14,351 nt of DNA from JAAZFF01 sp964405775 (lineage in GTDB: Bacteria > Verrucomicrobiota > Kiritimatiellia > RFP12 > UBA3636), in assembly GCA_964405775.1 (NCBI GenBank), contig CAYOPG010000056.1, positions 1-14,351 on the forward strand, given 5' to 3'. The position numbers were made by a program, and so were the translations under genes. Below are positions 7,975 to 14,351 of the stretch, in pieces (within the stretch, counting starts at the first letter, position 1; each line of letters opens with the position of its first letter). A model generated the notes under the pieces. It saw only the letters and a list, made by a program, of their open reading frames with translations, was not told where the DNA came from and searched no databases.

Positions 7975-7991
7975 GCATAATCAGATTCTCA

Positions 7992-8007
7992 TGTCACTTT
8001 TTTGACA
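7992..8007. promoter_or_regulatory. Dyad TGTCA-N6-TGACA, possible operator
   Basis: A perfect 5-bp dyad with a 6-bp centre (CTTTTT), spaced like sites for dimeric helix-turn-helix proteins. It lies 18 bp upstream of the -35 of the regulator promoter. Function is inference from position and symmetry only. Confidence 0.3.
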
Positions 8008-8026
8008 CACACCCCATCGAAAACGT

Positions 8027-8054
8027 ACTTCCACACTTGCAATAGTGTGGAAGT
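8027..8054. repeat. Palindrome copy 1 (11-bp arms, 6-base centre)
   Basis: Arms ACTTCCACACT and AGTGTGGAAGT flank the centre TGCAAT. It is identical, centre included, to the core of copy 2 at 8114-8141. Conservation of the asymmetric centre in the same orientation argues for duplication of one element or selection on the whole site. Confidence 0.85.
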
Positions 8055-8110
8055 TATGACTTTGCTAAGTACCCCTGCTTAAACATCTTAAACTACTTAC
8101 ATCTACCAGA

Positions 8111-8144
8111 ACTACTTCCACACTTGCAATAGTGTGGAAGTAGT
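8111..8144. repeat. Palindrome copy 2 (14-bp arms, 6-base centre)
   Basis: Arms ACTACTTCCACACT and AGTGTGGAAGTAGT flank the same centre TGCAAT, giving a perfect 14-bp stem if extruded or transcribed. Copy 1 lies 87 bp to the left between equivalent bases. Neither copy is followed by a T-run, so they do not look like ordinary terminators. They could be paired operators, a REP-like pair or RNA-stabilising 3' hairpins of ileS. Confidence 0.85.
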
Positions 8145-8198
8145 AGCCCCCTCAATAATCAGATCCTGCAGAACTACGCTAGTAGTGTGCAATAAGCA

Positions 8199-11100
8199 TT
8201 ATGCTTTCGCGAGAACTATCTTCACCGGATTGCCGTTGATGTCGACCTCGACTGCTTCAGGAGATACCCCTCGAGCAAAGTCCGTACAGAGAGTTTCTGC
8301 GCAGATGTAGTCTGCATGGCTTGCAATCGCAGCAGCGGTGGCAGAGTCTGCTTCGTACCTTATAGAGATTCGCTGGGAGACGTCATAGCCGTTGTCTTTG
8401 CGCGTTGCCTGCACTTTGGAGACGAATTCTCTGGCCATTCCTTCGTTTATAAGAGCTTGGTCAAGACGCGTGTCTAGCGCGATGGTCACCGCCCCTTCGT
8501 TCGCGACGGTCATACCCTCGCGTTCAATGCGCTGCAAGAGCACGTCATCCGCGGTAAGCTCAACCGCAGGTCCTTCATCGCCAATTTCAATGGTTATTGT
8601 GTTGCCGCCACCCAGACGCTCAAGTTCTTCTGAAGGGAGCGCTTCGATTGCTGCCGCAACAGATTTCATGCGCTTGCCAAGCTTCGAGCCTAAAGCCTTG
8701 AAGTTTGCCTTCGCGGTTAATGATACGAATCTGGATTCGTCCGTGCCGAACTCAACGCTCTTGACGTTTAGCTCCTCGGCAATAACATCCGCCATGGGAC
8801 GCAACGCGTCAACTACGTCGGGACGAGCGGACACAACGACAGCGCGCGCTAGAGGTTGGCGCACTTTCATGTCGCGCTGCTTTCTCAGAAAGTGCCCTAG
8901 ATTCACAGCGGTCTGTGCGTGTGTCATTTGCTCCTCAAGCTTGGTATCGCGCGCGGCGGCGTTAGCTTTCGGGAATTCGCAGAGGTGGACTGATTCGGGC
9001 ATGCCGGAGCCGCGCAAGTTGCGGTAGATTTCCTCTGCTATAAACGGGGTGAAAGGCGCTGCAACCTTGCAAAGCTGCACGAGTATGTAACGCAAAGTGC
9101 GGTACGCACTGAGCTTGTCGGCGTCGTTCTGCGATTTCCAGAAGCGGCGGCGGCTACGGCGTATGTACCAGTTGGTCAGGTTCTCTACAAAACCTACAAA
9201 CGGGCGCACTGAACGCTGAAGATCATAGGAGTCCATCGCCTCCGTCACATCTGAGATCAGCGTCTCAAGTGAAGATACGATCCAACGGTCGAGCTCGTTG
9301 TCTGAATCTGGCGTAACCAGCGCGTCTTCACACCACCCATCGACATTGGCGTATGTTACAAAGAACGAATAGGAGTTCCACCAGGGGATGAGCAAATCTC
9401 GAAGCACCTGCTTGACCCCCGCCTCGCTGAAGCGCAGGTTCTCACCGCGCACGACCGCGGAGTTGATCATGTAAAGACGCAATGCATCGGCGCCATAAGT
9501 TGTCACTACTTCCATTGGGTCTGGATAGTTCTTAAGGCGTTTTGACATCTTCTTGCCGTCCTCAGCAAGTATAAGGCCGTTTACGACAACATTCCTGTAT
9601 GGGGATTTGTCGAACAGCATCGATCCGAGCACGAGTAGCGTATAGAACCAACCACGAGTCTGGTCTAGACCCTCCGCGATGAAGTCAGCGGGATAGATGT
9701 TGCCGAATTTCTCCTTGTTTTCGAATGGGTAATGCTGCTGGGCGTATGGCATCGAGCCAGACTCGAACCAACAGTCTAGCACCTCGGGAGTACGGCGATA
9801 CGTCTTGCCATCGCGCTTGATAACCACGGGATCCACAAAATGCTTGTGCAGGTCATTAAGCCTGACACCGGACAGCTTTTGCAGTTCTTCAATCGAACCG
9901 ACGCAGATAATGTCGTTGGGGTCTTTCTCATTTATCCAGAGAGGTATGCACGACCCCCAGAACCGGTTGCGCGAGATGTTCCAATCATTTGCGTCCTTGA
10001 GCCAGTTGGCGAAACGTTTTTCGCCAACGTACTCCGGCATCCAACCTACTGCCTCGTTGTTGGCTACGAGGCGACCTCTGACGTCTTCAACCCGCACATA
10101 CCAAGCATCGATCGCGCGGTATATGAGGGGCGTGTCGGTGCGGTCGCAAAACGGATAGGAGTGGACTAGCGTCGTCTGGTGAACTAGTTTGCCCTCGTCC
10201 TTGAGGCGTCGTATGATGAGTTTGTCGGCATCTTTGCAAAAGATGCCTTCATACTCGGGAACTTGAGATGTGAAGTTGCAGTCGGAGTCAAGCGGATCGG
10301 CAATCTCCTTTAGTCCCGCTGCGCGGCAAGTCTGGAAGTCGTCCTCGCCATATGAAGGAGCGAGATGCACGAGGCCTGTGCCGTCGGATGTTGTCACAAA
10401 ATCGCCATTGAAAACAGTAAACGCGCCGGGCACGTCCTTAAAATAAGGGAATAGCGGCTCGTAGATCCAACCTTTGAGGTTGGTGCCTTTAAGCTTGGCG
10501 ACAACATCGTACGCGTCGGACTTTTTATAAACGGAGTCAAGACGAGCCTCTGCAAGGACATAAACCGTGCCGTCTTCTTTATCTCGCACGGCAACGTAGT
10601 CGATATCAGGACCCGCGCATATTGCTAGGTTAGCGGGCAGTGTCCATGGAGTGGTTGTCCAGATGAGAAAACTTGTCTGCCCCCATTCCGCGGGTGCCCC
10701 TTTCTTGACTTTGACACGCACTGTAATGGCAGGGTCTTGGACATCCTTGTAGTTGCTACCCGCCTCGAAGTTTGAAAGTGGTGTGTTGAGCTTCCAGGAG
10801 TATGGCATGATGCGGTACGACTTGTACACGCGACCTTGCTCCCATAGCTGCTTGAAGACCCACCAGATAGTCTCCATGAAATCCAGATCCAGCGTCTTGT
10901 AGTCGTTGTCAAAATCGACCCAGCGCCCCATGCGCGTGACCGTGCGACGCCACTCGCCTACATAGCGCAGAACCATGGAACGACACTGTTCATTGAACTT
11001 GTCGACGCCAAACTTCTGGATATCATGCGCGCCGGATATGCCGAGCGCATCCTGAGCGAGCGCCTCGATCGGCAGCCCGTGGCAATCCCAACCAAAGCGG

Positions 11101-11342
11101 CGTTCCACATGCATGCCGCGCATAGTCTGGTAGCGCGGTATGATGTCTTTGATCGTGCCGGCGAGCAGGTGGCCGTAGTGTGGTAATCCCGTGGCGAACG
11201 GGGGTCCGTCGTAAAACACGAACTCCTTGCCACCTTCTGTCTGATTCAGACTCTTTTGAAAAGTGTCATGCTCACGCCAAAATTGGAGGACGCCTTCCTC
11301 CATCGCATTGAAATCTGTCTTGTTCGAAACTGGGTTGTACAT
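8199..11342 (-). CDS. ileS: Isoleucyl-tRNA synthetase, type 2 (eukaryote-like)
   Basis: 1047-residue class I synthetase that charges tRNA-Ile. Motifs, numbered from ATG 11342: the ATP-binding GPPFATGLPHYGHLLAG (46-62, HYGH as the HIGH motif), WDCHGLPIE, the CP1 editing domain that removes Val-tRNA-Ile (WTTTPWTLPANLA ~226-238; GTGLVHLAPSYGEDDF ~320-335), and KMSKRLKNYPDP (598-609) as the KMSKS motif. HYGH, KMSKR and a long C-terminal region without the zinc-binding cysteines of type 1 IleRS mark type 2, the form in eukaryotes and some bacteria that tolerates mupirocin. ATG 11342 is preferred because MYNPVSNKTDFNAMEEGVLQFW matches family N-termini; a TTG at 11387 is in frame but adds an unlikely 15 residues. 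Type assignment is from motif recognition, not alignment. Confidence 0.96.
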   Translation of the reverse strand: MYNPVSNKTDFNAMEEGVLQFWREHDTFQKSLNQTEGGKEFVFYDGPPFATGLPHYGHLLAGTIKDIIPRYQTMRGMHVERRFGWDCHGLPIEALAQDALGISGAHDIQKFGVDKFNEQCRSMVLRYVGEWRRTVTRMGRWVDFDNDYKTLDLDFMETIWWVFKQLWEQGRVYKSYRIMPYSWKLNTPLSNFEAGSNYKDVQDPAITVRVKVKKGAPAEWGQTSFLIWTTTPWTLPANLAICAGPDIDYVAVRDKEDGTVYVLAEARLDSVYKKSDAYDVVAKLKGTNLKGWIYEPLFPYFKDVPGAFTVFNGDFVTTSDGTGLVHLAPSYGEDDFQTCRAAGLKEIADPLDSDCNFTSQVPEYEGIFCKDADKLIIRRLKDEGKLVHQTTLVHSYPFCDRTDTPLIYRAIDAWYVRVEDVRGRLVANNEAVGWMPEYVGEKRFANWLKDANDWNISRNRFWGSCIPLWINEKDPNDIICVGSIEELQKLSGVRLNDLHKHFVDPVVIKRDGKTYRRTPEVLDCWFESGSMPYAQQHYPFENKEKFGNIYPADFIAEGLDQTRGWFYTLLVLGSMLFDKSPYRNVVVNGLILAEDGKKMSKRLKNYPDPMEVVTTYGADALRLYMINSAVVRGENLRFSEAGVKQVLRDLLIPWWNSYSFFVTYANVDGWCEDALVTPDSDNELDRWIVSSLETLISDVTEAMDSYDLQRSVRPFVGFVENLTNWYIRRSRRRFWKSQNDADKLSAYRTLRYILVQLCKVAAPFTPFIAEEIYRNLRGSGMPESVHLCEFPKANAAARDTKLEEQMTHAQTAVNLGHFLRKQRDMKVRQPLARAVVVSARPDVVDALRPMADVIAEELNVKSVEFGTDESRFVSLTAKANFKALGSKLGKRMKSVAAAIEALPSEELERLGGGNTITIEIGDEGPAVELTADDVLLQRIEREGMTVANEGAVTIALDTRLDQALINEGMAREFVSKVQATRKDNGYDVSQRISIRYEADSATAAAIASHADYICAETLCTDFARGVSPEAVEVDINGNPVKIVLAKA

Positions 11343-11361
11343 AATTGGTTTGATCCGAGTT

Positions 11362-11382
11362 GCGCCGAGTGTTGCGCGGCGC
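11362..11382 (-). promoter_or_regulatory. GC-rich hairpin in the ileS leader
   Basis: Six-bp arms GCGCCG and CGGCGC enclose a nine-base loop, ending about 20 bases before the ileS ATG. No T-box landmarks (specifier stem or the conserved T-box sequence) are visible. It could affect translation of ileS; this is inference. Confidence 0.3.
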
Positions 11383-11401
11383 GTCAAAAAAAACTCTACA
11401 G

Positions 11402-11430
11402 ATAATACTGCAATCTGCCTGCGTCTGCAA
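11402..11430 (-). promoter_or_regulatory. Probable sigma-70 promoter of ileS
   Basis: On the minus strand TTGCAG (11430-11425) is followed after exactly 17 bases by TATTAT (11407-11402). Transcription would start near 11395 and give a leader of about 50 bases that contains the GC-rich hairpin. Confidence 0.5.
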
Positions 11431-11459
11431 GTTGACAGTTTTGTGCACGAAACTTGGGC

Positions 11460-11490
11460 ATAGCACTTCGAAATTAAAATGTGCTATAAT
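11460..11490 (+). promoter_or_regulatory. Extended -10 promoter for the GT2 gene, overlapped by an inverted repeat
   Basis: TGC-TATAAT (11482-11490) is a consensus extended -10 about 85 bases before the GT2 ATG. A 7-bp inverted repeat ATAGCAC (11460-11466) / GTGCTAT (11481-11487) covers the spacer and part of the -10, a classic position for a repressor site. No strong -35 at the usual distance. Confidence 0.5.
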
Positions 11491-11574
11491 TAAATTTTCA
11501 CTGCTTCGCCCGAAATTTCGATACTGCTTGCCAGCTAAAGCCTACACTCTAATACACCTCCTATCACCATTCAC

Positions 11575-12393
11575 ATGCACGAATCCCCATTCTCCTCCCA
11601 ATCTTACTCAAGAACTTGCGCCTTACTGGGTGAGGCCGTATGCAAATCGCTCGGCCTGTTCGTTATACCAGACGCCTTTGTTCTATCAGTTGTGATTCCG
11701 GTTTACAACGAGGAAAAGACGCTCTCCACGTTGGTCAAGGCGGTAGTGGATGTGCCAATTAAGAAGCAGATCATTCTGGTGGACGACTGTAGCAAGGACA
11801 ACTCTCGCGAAATAATGGAAGTTCTGGCGGAGGAGCATAAAGATGACTCCTTCAACACGATCACGTTGCTTTACCACGAAGTAAACAAGGGCAAGGGCGC
11901 GGGGTTGCGCACAGGATTCGCCCATGCCACAGGCGACGCCGTGATAATTCAGGACGCCGATCTGGAGTATAACCCCAACGAATATCCCATGCTGCTCAAG
12001 CCGATAATCGAAGGCAAGGCTGATGTTGTGTACGGGAGTCGCTTCCTTGGCAACCGCGAGCACCGCGTGCTTTACTACTGGCATTCTGTCGGGAACAAGT
12101 TTCTCACCACCCTTTCCAACTTCTTCACCAATCTTAACCTGACTGACATGGAGACATGCTACAAAGTCTTCCGCCGTGAGTGCATTCAGGAAATCCTGCC
12201 AAAGCTCCAGCAAGACCGATTCGGGTTTGAACCGGAAGTAACCGCGCGCATCGCCAAGAAAGACTACCGTATTTATGAAATGGGCATCAGCTACTCCGGC
12301 AGGACCTATAAAGAAGGCAAAAAGATCGGCTGGAAGGACGGCTTCCGTGCTATTTGGTGCATCCTGAAATACGGTATATCCAGAAACACATGA
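11575..12393 (+). CDS. Family 2 glycosyltransferase, dolichol-phosphate mannose synthase-like
   Basis: 272 residues with a GT-A fold of the DPM/DPG-synthase group, which transfers a sugar from a nucleotide sugar to a polyprenyl phosphate or glycan acceptor at the cytoplasmic face. Motifs: LSVVIPVYNEEKTL (~37-50), QIILVDDCSKDNS, NKGKGAGLRTGF, QDADLEYNP (~126-134, the DXD metal site), VVYGSRFLG, TDMETCYKVFRRE, and the C-terminal FGFEPEVTARI...YEMGISYSGRTYKEGKKIGWKDG typical of this group. No transmembrane segment or GtrA-type domain is attached. The ~36 residues before the first beta strand look atypical, and no Shine-Dalgarno precedes ATG 11575, but no better in-frame start is seen. It is divergent from ileS and in line with the FrhB-like and heparinase-like genes downstream, so a surface-glycan role is likely. 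Exact sugar unknown. Confidence 0.88.
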   Translation: MHESPFSSQSYSRTCALLGEAVCKSLGLFVIPDAFVLSVVIPVYNEEKTLSTLVKAVVDVPIKKQIILVDDCSKDNSREIMEVLAEEHKDDSFNTITLLYHEVNKGKGAGLRTGFAHATGDAVIIQDADLEYNPNEYPMLLKPIIEGKADVVYGSRFLGNREHRVLYYWHSVGNKFLTTLSNFFTNLNLTDMETCYKVFRRECIQEILPKLQQDRFGFEPEVTARIAKKDYRIYEMGISYSGRTYKEGKKIGWKDGFRAIWCILKYGISRNT

Positions 12394-12642
12394 CATGACC
12401 CACGATTCTACCATTGAGTCCAGACACCGTACGTATACTGTGTGGCGATGAACGGAAAATTCAAATTTGCCAGATCAATTCTAAGGGATGGTAGTACACG
12501 AATTCCGCCCCTGTTTCTTGTTGCCGATGTCTGCATTTTCTCCGCATTATCCAAAGACATCGCAGAGAAAGACAGCTCACACCATGGACATTTCAAGCTG
12601 CCAACATGGCATTCATCCTAATTTAACCAACGAACACGGCAC
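12394..12642. other. 249-bp gap in the glycan locus; only weak short frames
   Basis: A 57-codon plus-strand frame (12448-12621, from MNGKFKFARSILRDG) and an overlapping 62-codon minus-strand frame (12408-12596, TTG start, begins KCPWC) are both open. Neither has a convincing Shine-Dalgarno or recognisable family, so I do not call a gene. No terminator or promoter stands out. Confidence 0.4.
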
Positions 12643-14004
12643 ATGCCAATCATGATTGACAAACCTCAGCTTAAAGGTCTCTGCGATATAAGCATCTGTG
12701 CTTCTTGCGGATGTTGTGTCTACCTGTCAAAAAATGAAGCGGCAAAAATGGTGCTAACACAAAACGGATACAAACCCTCTTGCCACGACCTGCCAGTAAC
12801 GACCGCATACCCCTTTGACGTTTGCCCTGGTAACGGCATAAAATACCCAGCGCTCTATGAGGCTCATTACGGGAAACACCCTGCAAGCTGGTTGACAGGC
12901 ATTGTACAAACCGTCAGAACAGGCAATGCTACTGACCCGAAAATTCGTCTCGCAGGCGCTTCAGGCGGCGTAACAACCCGCGTACTGCAATATCTTATGG
13001 AGACAGAACGCATTGATGGCGCAGTACTGGCACAACAAGGCATTCCGACCCCGATGGAGGCATCTGCAGTGCTCGCAAAAACTCCATCCGAAATTCTTGA
13101 TTGCTCGGGATCCGTATATTTTCACGTCCCGATGATCCCATTGTTGTCCCAATTTGAGCCGGGGAAACGGTATGCCATCGTTTGCACACCAGAGCAGTCC
13201 GCAACAATTCGCGCACTGCAACAGAACGGAGACTCCAGAGCTCTCCAAATAGCCTATGTCCTGGGTCCATACACGGGCACCGCACTAACTCCACAAGCCT
13301 TGGACTACTACCTAAAATCAAATAGAATCAAAAAGTCAGACGAGGTCGTACGAGTTAAATGGCGTGCTGGCGAGTGGCCCGGATATCTGGAAATAGTTAC
13401 ACGTAGCGGCAAGACACTACGTTCACCTAAGGTCTATTACAATTTTCTCATTCCTTTTTTTGTCACTAACACGAGTCTGCTCAGCATGGATTTCTGCAAT
13501 GAGTTCGCTGATTTGGCTGTTGGCGATGCTTGGTCGCCAAAATTCGAAAAGGCTAAACAAGGCGGAGTATCGGTTGTGGTGACGCGCACGGAAGAAATGG
13601 AGGCGATCATCCAGGAAATGGAGGCAAAGGGGTTGCTCGTCCTCAACCGAGAAGATCCTCTCAAGGCAGGTGACATGCACGGCCACATGCTTGATTTCAA
13701 AAAAAGGGGTGGGTACATTCGCTGCAGCATACGGCGATTGCTCGGCAAACCGGCTCCGGACTACGGTTACGCCCCGAAACACATCGCCGCGTCGCGAAAG
13801 GCGGTTGAATGCGTCGTCAGCACCATTTTCGCCTGCTGCCGCACGCGGCCGGCACGTTGGCTTGTCTGTAAAATTCCGGAAAAATGGCTTGGCCCCGTCT
13901 TCAACAGGATGCGCCTCGGCTGGAAGGCGATCAGCCGCCCCACCAAACGCAAAGGCCTTTCCGCTTACGAAATCACCATCCACGAAGCATCCACCACTTT
14001 ATGA
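12643..14004 (+). CDS. FrhB/FdhB-family iron-sulfur flavoprotein (coenzyme F420 hydrogenase/dehydrogenase beta-subunit-like)
   Basis: 453 residues. The N-terminus carries a ferredoxin-like cysteine set: C19-x2-C22-x2-C25 in ICASCGCC plus C61-P, enough for one [4Fe-4S] cluster. It is followed by GASGGVTTRVLQYLMETERIDGAVLA (~106-131), the conserved opening of the FrhB N-terminal domain, and a C-terminal domain with LADLAVGDAW and a GVSVVVTRT-like strand. The family is named for F420-reducing hydrogenase subunits, but relatives of this length are common in bacterial polysaccharide clusters beside glycosyltransferases and pyruvyl transferases, where their redox role is not settled. The last ~80 residues (YGYAPKHIAASRK...RPTKRKG) contain a hydrophobic Cys-rich helix and a basic tail. 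The stop overlaps the next start as ATGA. Start is ATG 12643; a second ATG three codons later is equally possible. I infer oxidoreduction of a surface-sugar precursor, not F420 metabolism. Confidence 0.82.
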   Translation: MPIMIDKPQLKGLCDISICASCGCCVYLSKNEAAKMVLTQNGYKPSCHDLPVTTAYPFDVCPGNGIKYPALYEAHYGKHPASWLTGIVQTVRTGNATDPKIRLAGASGGVTTRVLQYLMETERIDGAVLAQQGIPTPMEASAVLAKTPSEILDCSGSVYFHVPMIPLLSQFEPGKRYAIVCTPEQSATIRALQQNGDSRALQIAYVLGPYTGTALTPQALDYYLKSNRIKKSDEVVRVKWRAGEWPGYLEIVTRSGKTLRSPKVYYNFLIPFFVTNTSLLSMDFCNEFADLAVGDAWSPKFEKAKQGGVSVVVTRTEEMEAIIQEMEAKGLLVLNREDPLKAGDMHGHMLDFKKRGGYIRCSIRRLLGKPAPDYGYAPKHIAASRKAVECVVSTIFACCRTRPARWLVCKIPEKWLGPVFNRMRLGWKAISRPTKRKGLSAYEITIHEASTTL

Positions 14005-14351
14005 ATCCCGTCCAAATATCGCACAATCTTGCATCTGTACTCGAGACCGCCCTGCCACGCATCCTTACGCAGGCCTGCCGCGATACCGGGAACCCCGCCT
14101 ATGGATGTTTCGACCGCAATTGGTGGCACTACCGGATCCGTGATTTCGCCTCGATTATCCTCCAGCAGGGCGGCTACACCGTCTACACTGCCGCCAAGGT
14201 CTGCAACCCGCGCCTCGTCCCCGCCGACTTCGCCAGCAAGATTGCCGCCGGTTCATGCCGTTTCTGGAACACACGCGCCATTCGCCATGGCGCATTCGAG
14301 GAATACTACCCTTGGGAGCAGGGCTACCCTCCCCTTGCCTTCAGCACCCTC
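14001..14351 (+). CDS. Probable heparinase II/III-like protein, N-terminal 117 residues (runs off right edge)
   Basis: The frame opens at ATG 14001, overlapping the FrhB-like stop by ATGA, and stays open to the end of the window. Residues 18-60 (ALPRILTQACRDTGNPAYGCFDRNWWHYRIRDFASIILQQGGYT) resemble the N-terminal alpha-helical region of heparinase II/III-like proteins encoded in exopolysaccharide clusters, where GCFDR.(Y/W)W.(Y/W)...DF is recurrent. The catalytic part is not in the window, and there is no signal peptide in the visible N-terminus, so the protein may act in the cytoplasm or be a non-catalytic cluster partner. The overlap implies translational coupling with the upstream gene. 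Family assignment is from memory of this motif and is moderate only; that it is coding is much firmer. Confidence 0.6.
   Translation, partial: MNPVQISHNLASVLETALPRILTQACRDTGNPAYGCFDRNWWHYRIRDFASIILQQGGYTVYTAAKVCNPRLVPADFASKIAAGSCRFWNTRAIRHGAFEEYYPWEQGYPPLAFSTL

Larger units (their letters stand above)
7866..8198. other. 333-bp gene-free region rich in palindromes between the regulator gene and ileS
   Basis: No credible coding frame and no tRNA-like or riboswitch-like fold recognised. It holds, left to right: the regulator leader, a promoter facing the regulator (7947-7974), the left copy of a 13-bp direct repeat (7977-7989), a TGTCA-N6-TGACA dyad (7992-8007), two large near-identical palindromes (8027-8054 and 8111-8144), the right direct repeat (8155-8167), and a 13-bp palindrome AAGCAT-T-ATGCTT (8194-8206) overlapping the ileS stop. 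The hairpins lack following T-runs on either strand, so they are not obvious terminators. Confidence 0.7.

Noticed and set aside
8111..8144. Palindromes as CRISPR repeats or an attC/integron site
   Set aside because: Only two copies, no regular spacers or cas genes, no integrase and no R-box core motifs.
11343..11400. T-box riboswitch in the ileS leader
   Set aside because: The leader is only about 50 bases by the predicted promoter, and no T-box consensus or terminator/antiterminator pair is visible.
11686..12414. 242-codon minus-strand frame
   Set aside because: Exact antisense of the GT2 gene, whose motifs are unmistakable; no family features in the antisense product.
12408..12596. 62-codon minus-strand frame starting KCPWC, as a possible zinc or thiol protein
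   Set aside because: TTG start, no clear Shine-Dalgarno, one CxxC only, and the rest of the sequence shows no family pattern.

Overview
The window looks like a chromosomal segment of a Gram-negative-type bacterium. I infer the PVC superphylum, most likely Kiritimatiellota or Lentisphaerota. The basis is the style of the giant glycine-rich secreted protein, a tandem winged-helix ArsR-like regulator, a divergent MraY and a eukaryotic-type (type 2) IleRS. No 16S rRNA or other decisive marker is present, so the phylum is inference.

Layout. (1) Positions 1-3511, minus strand: the N-terminal ~1170 residues of a very large Gly/Asn/Ser-rich secreted protein that runs off the left edge. It is built from at least three tandem modules of ~1.03-1.11 kb. 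Its ATG is out of frame with the body by one base at a seven-A run, directly before a textbook signal peptide. (2) 3512-3783: divergent regulatory gap. (3) 3784-7274, plus strand: a divergent MraY, then the compact translation cluster rpsP-trmD-rplS-rnhB. rimM, usually found between rpsP and trmD, is absent. (4) 7281-7865, minus strand: a two-winged-helix regulator convergent with rnhB; a candidate terminator for the rpsP-rnhB operon lies inside its 3' end. (5) 7866-8198: a gene-free 333-bp stretch with two near-identical perfect palindromes, a shorter dyad and a flanking 13-bp direct repeat. (6) 8199-11342, minus strand: type 2 ileS. (7) 11343-11574: divergent promoters. (8) 11575 to the right edge, plus strand: a DPM-synthase-like GT2, an FrhB/FdhB-family iron-sulfur flavoprotein of the kind found in polysaccharide clusters, and, overlapping it by ATGA, the start of a probable heparinase II/III-like protein. 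This is probably the beginning of a cell-surface glycan locus.

How the parts fit. The middle is housekeeping: peptidoglycan lipid I synthesis, ribosomal proteins bS16 and bL19, tRNA m1G37 methylation, RNase HII and isoleucyl-tRNA synthetase. It is flanked on both sides by cell-surface functions. I see no mobile element, CRISPR array or defence island. The least explained signals are the A7 frame break at the start of the surface protein and the palindrome block between ileS and the regulator gene.
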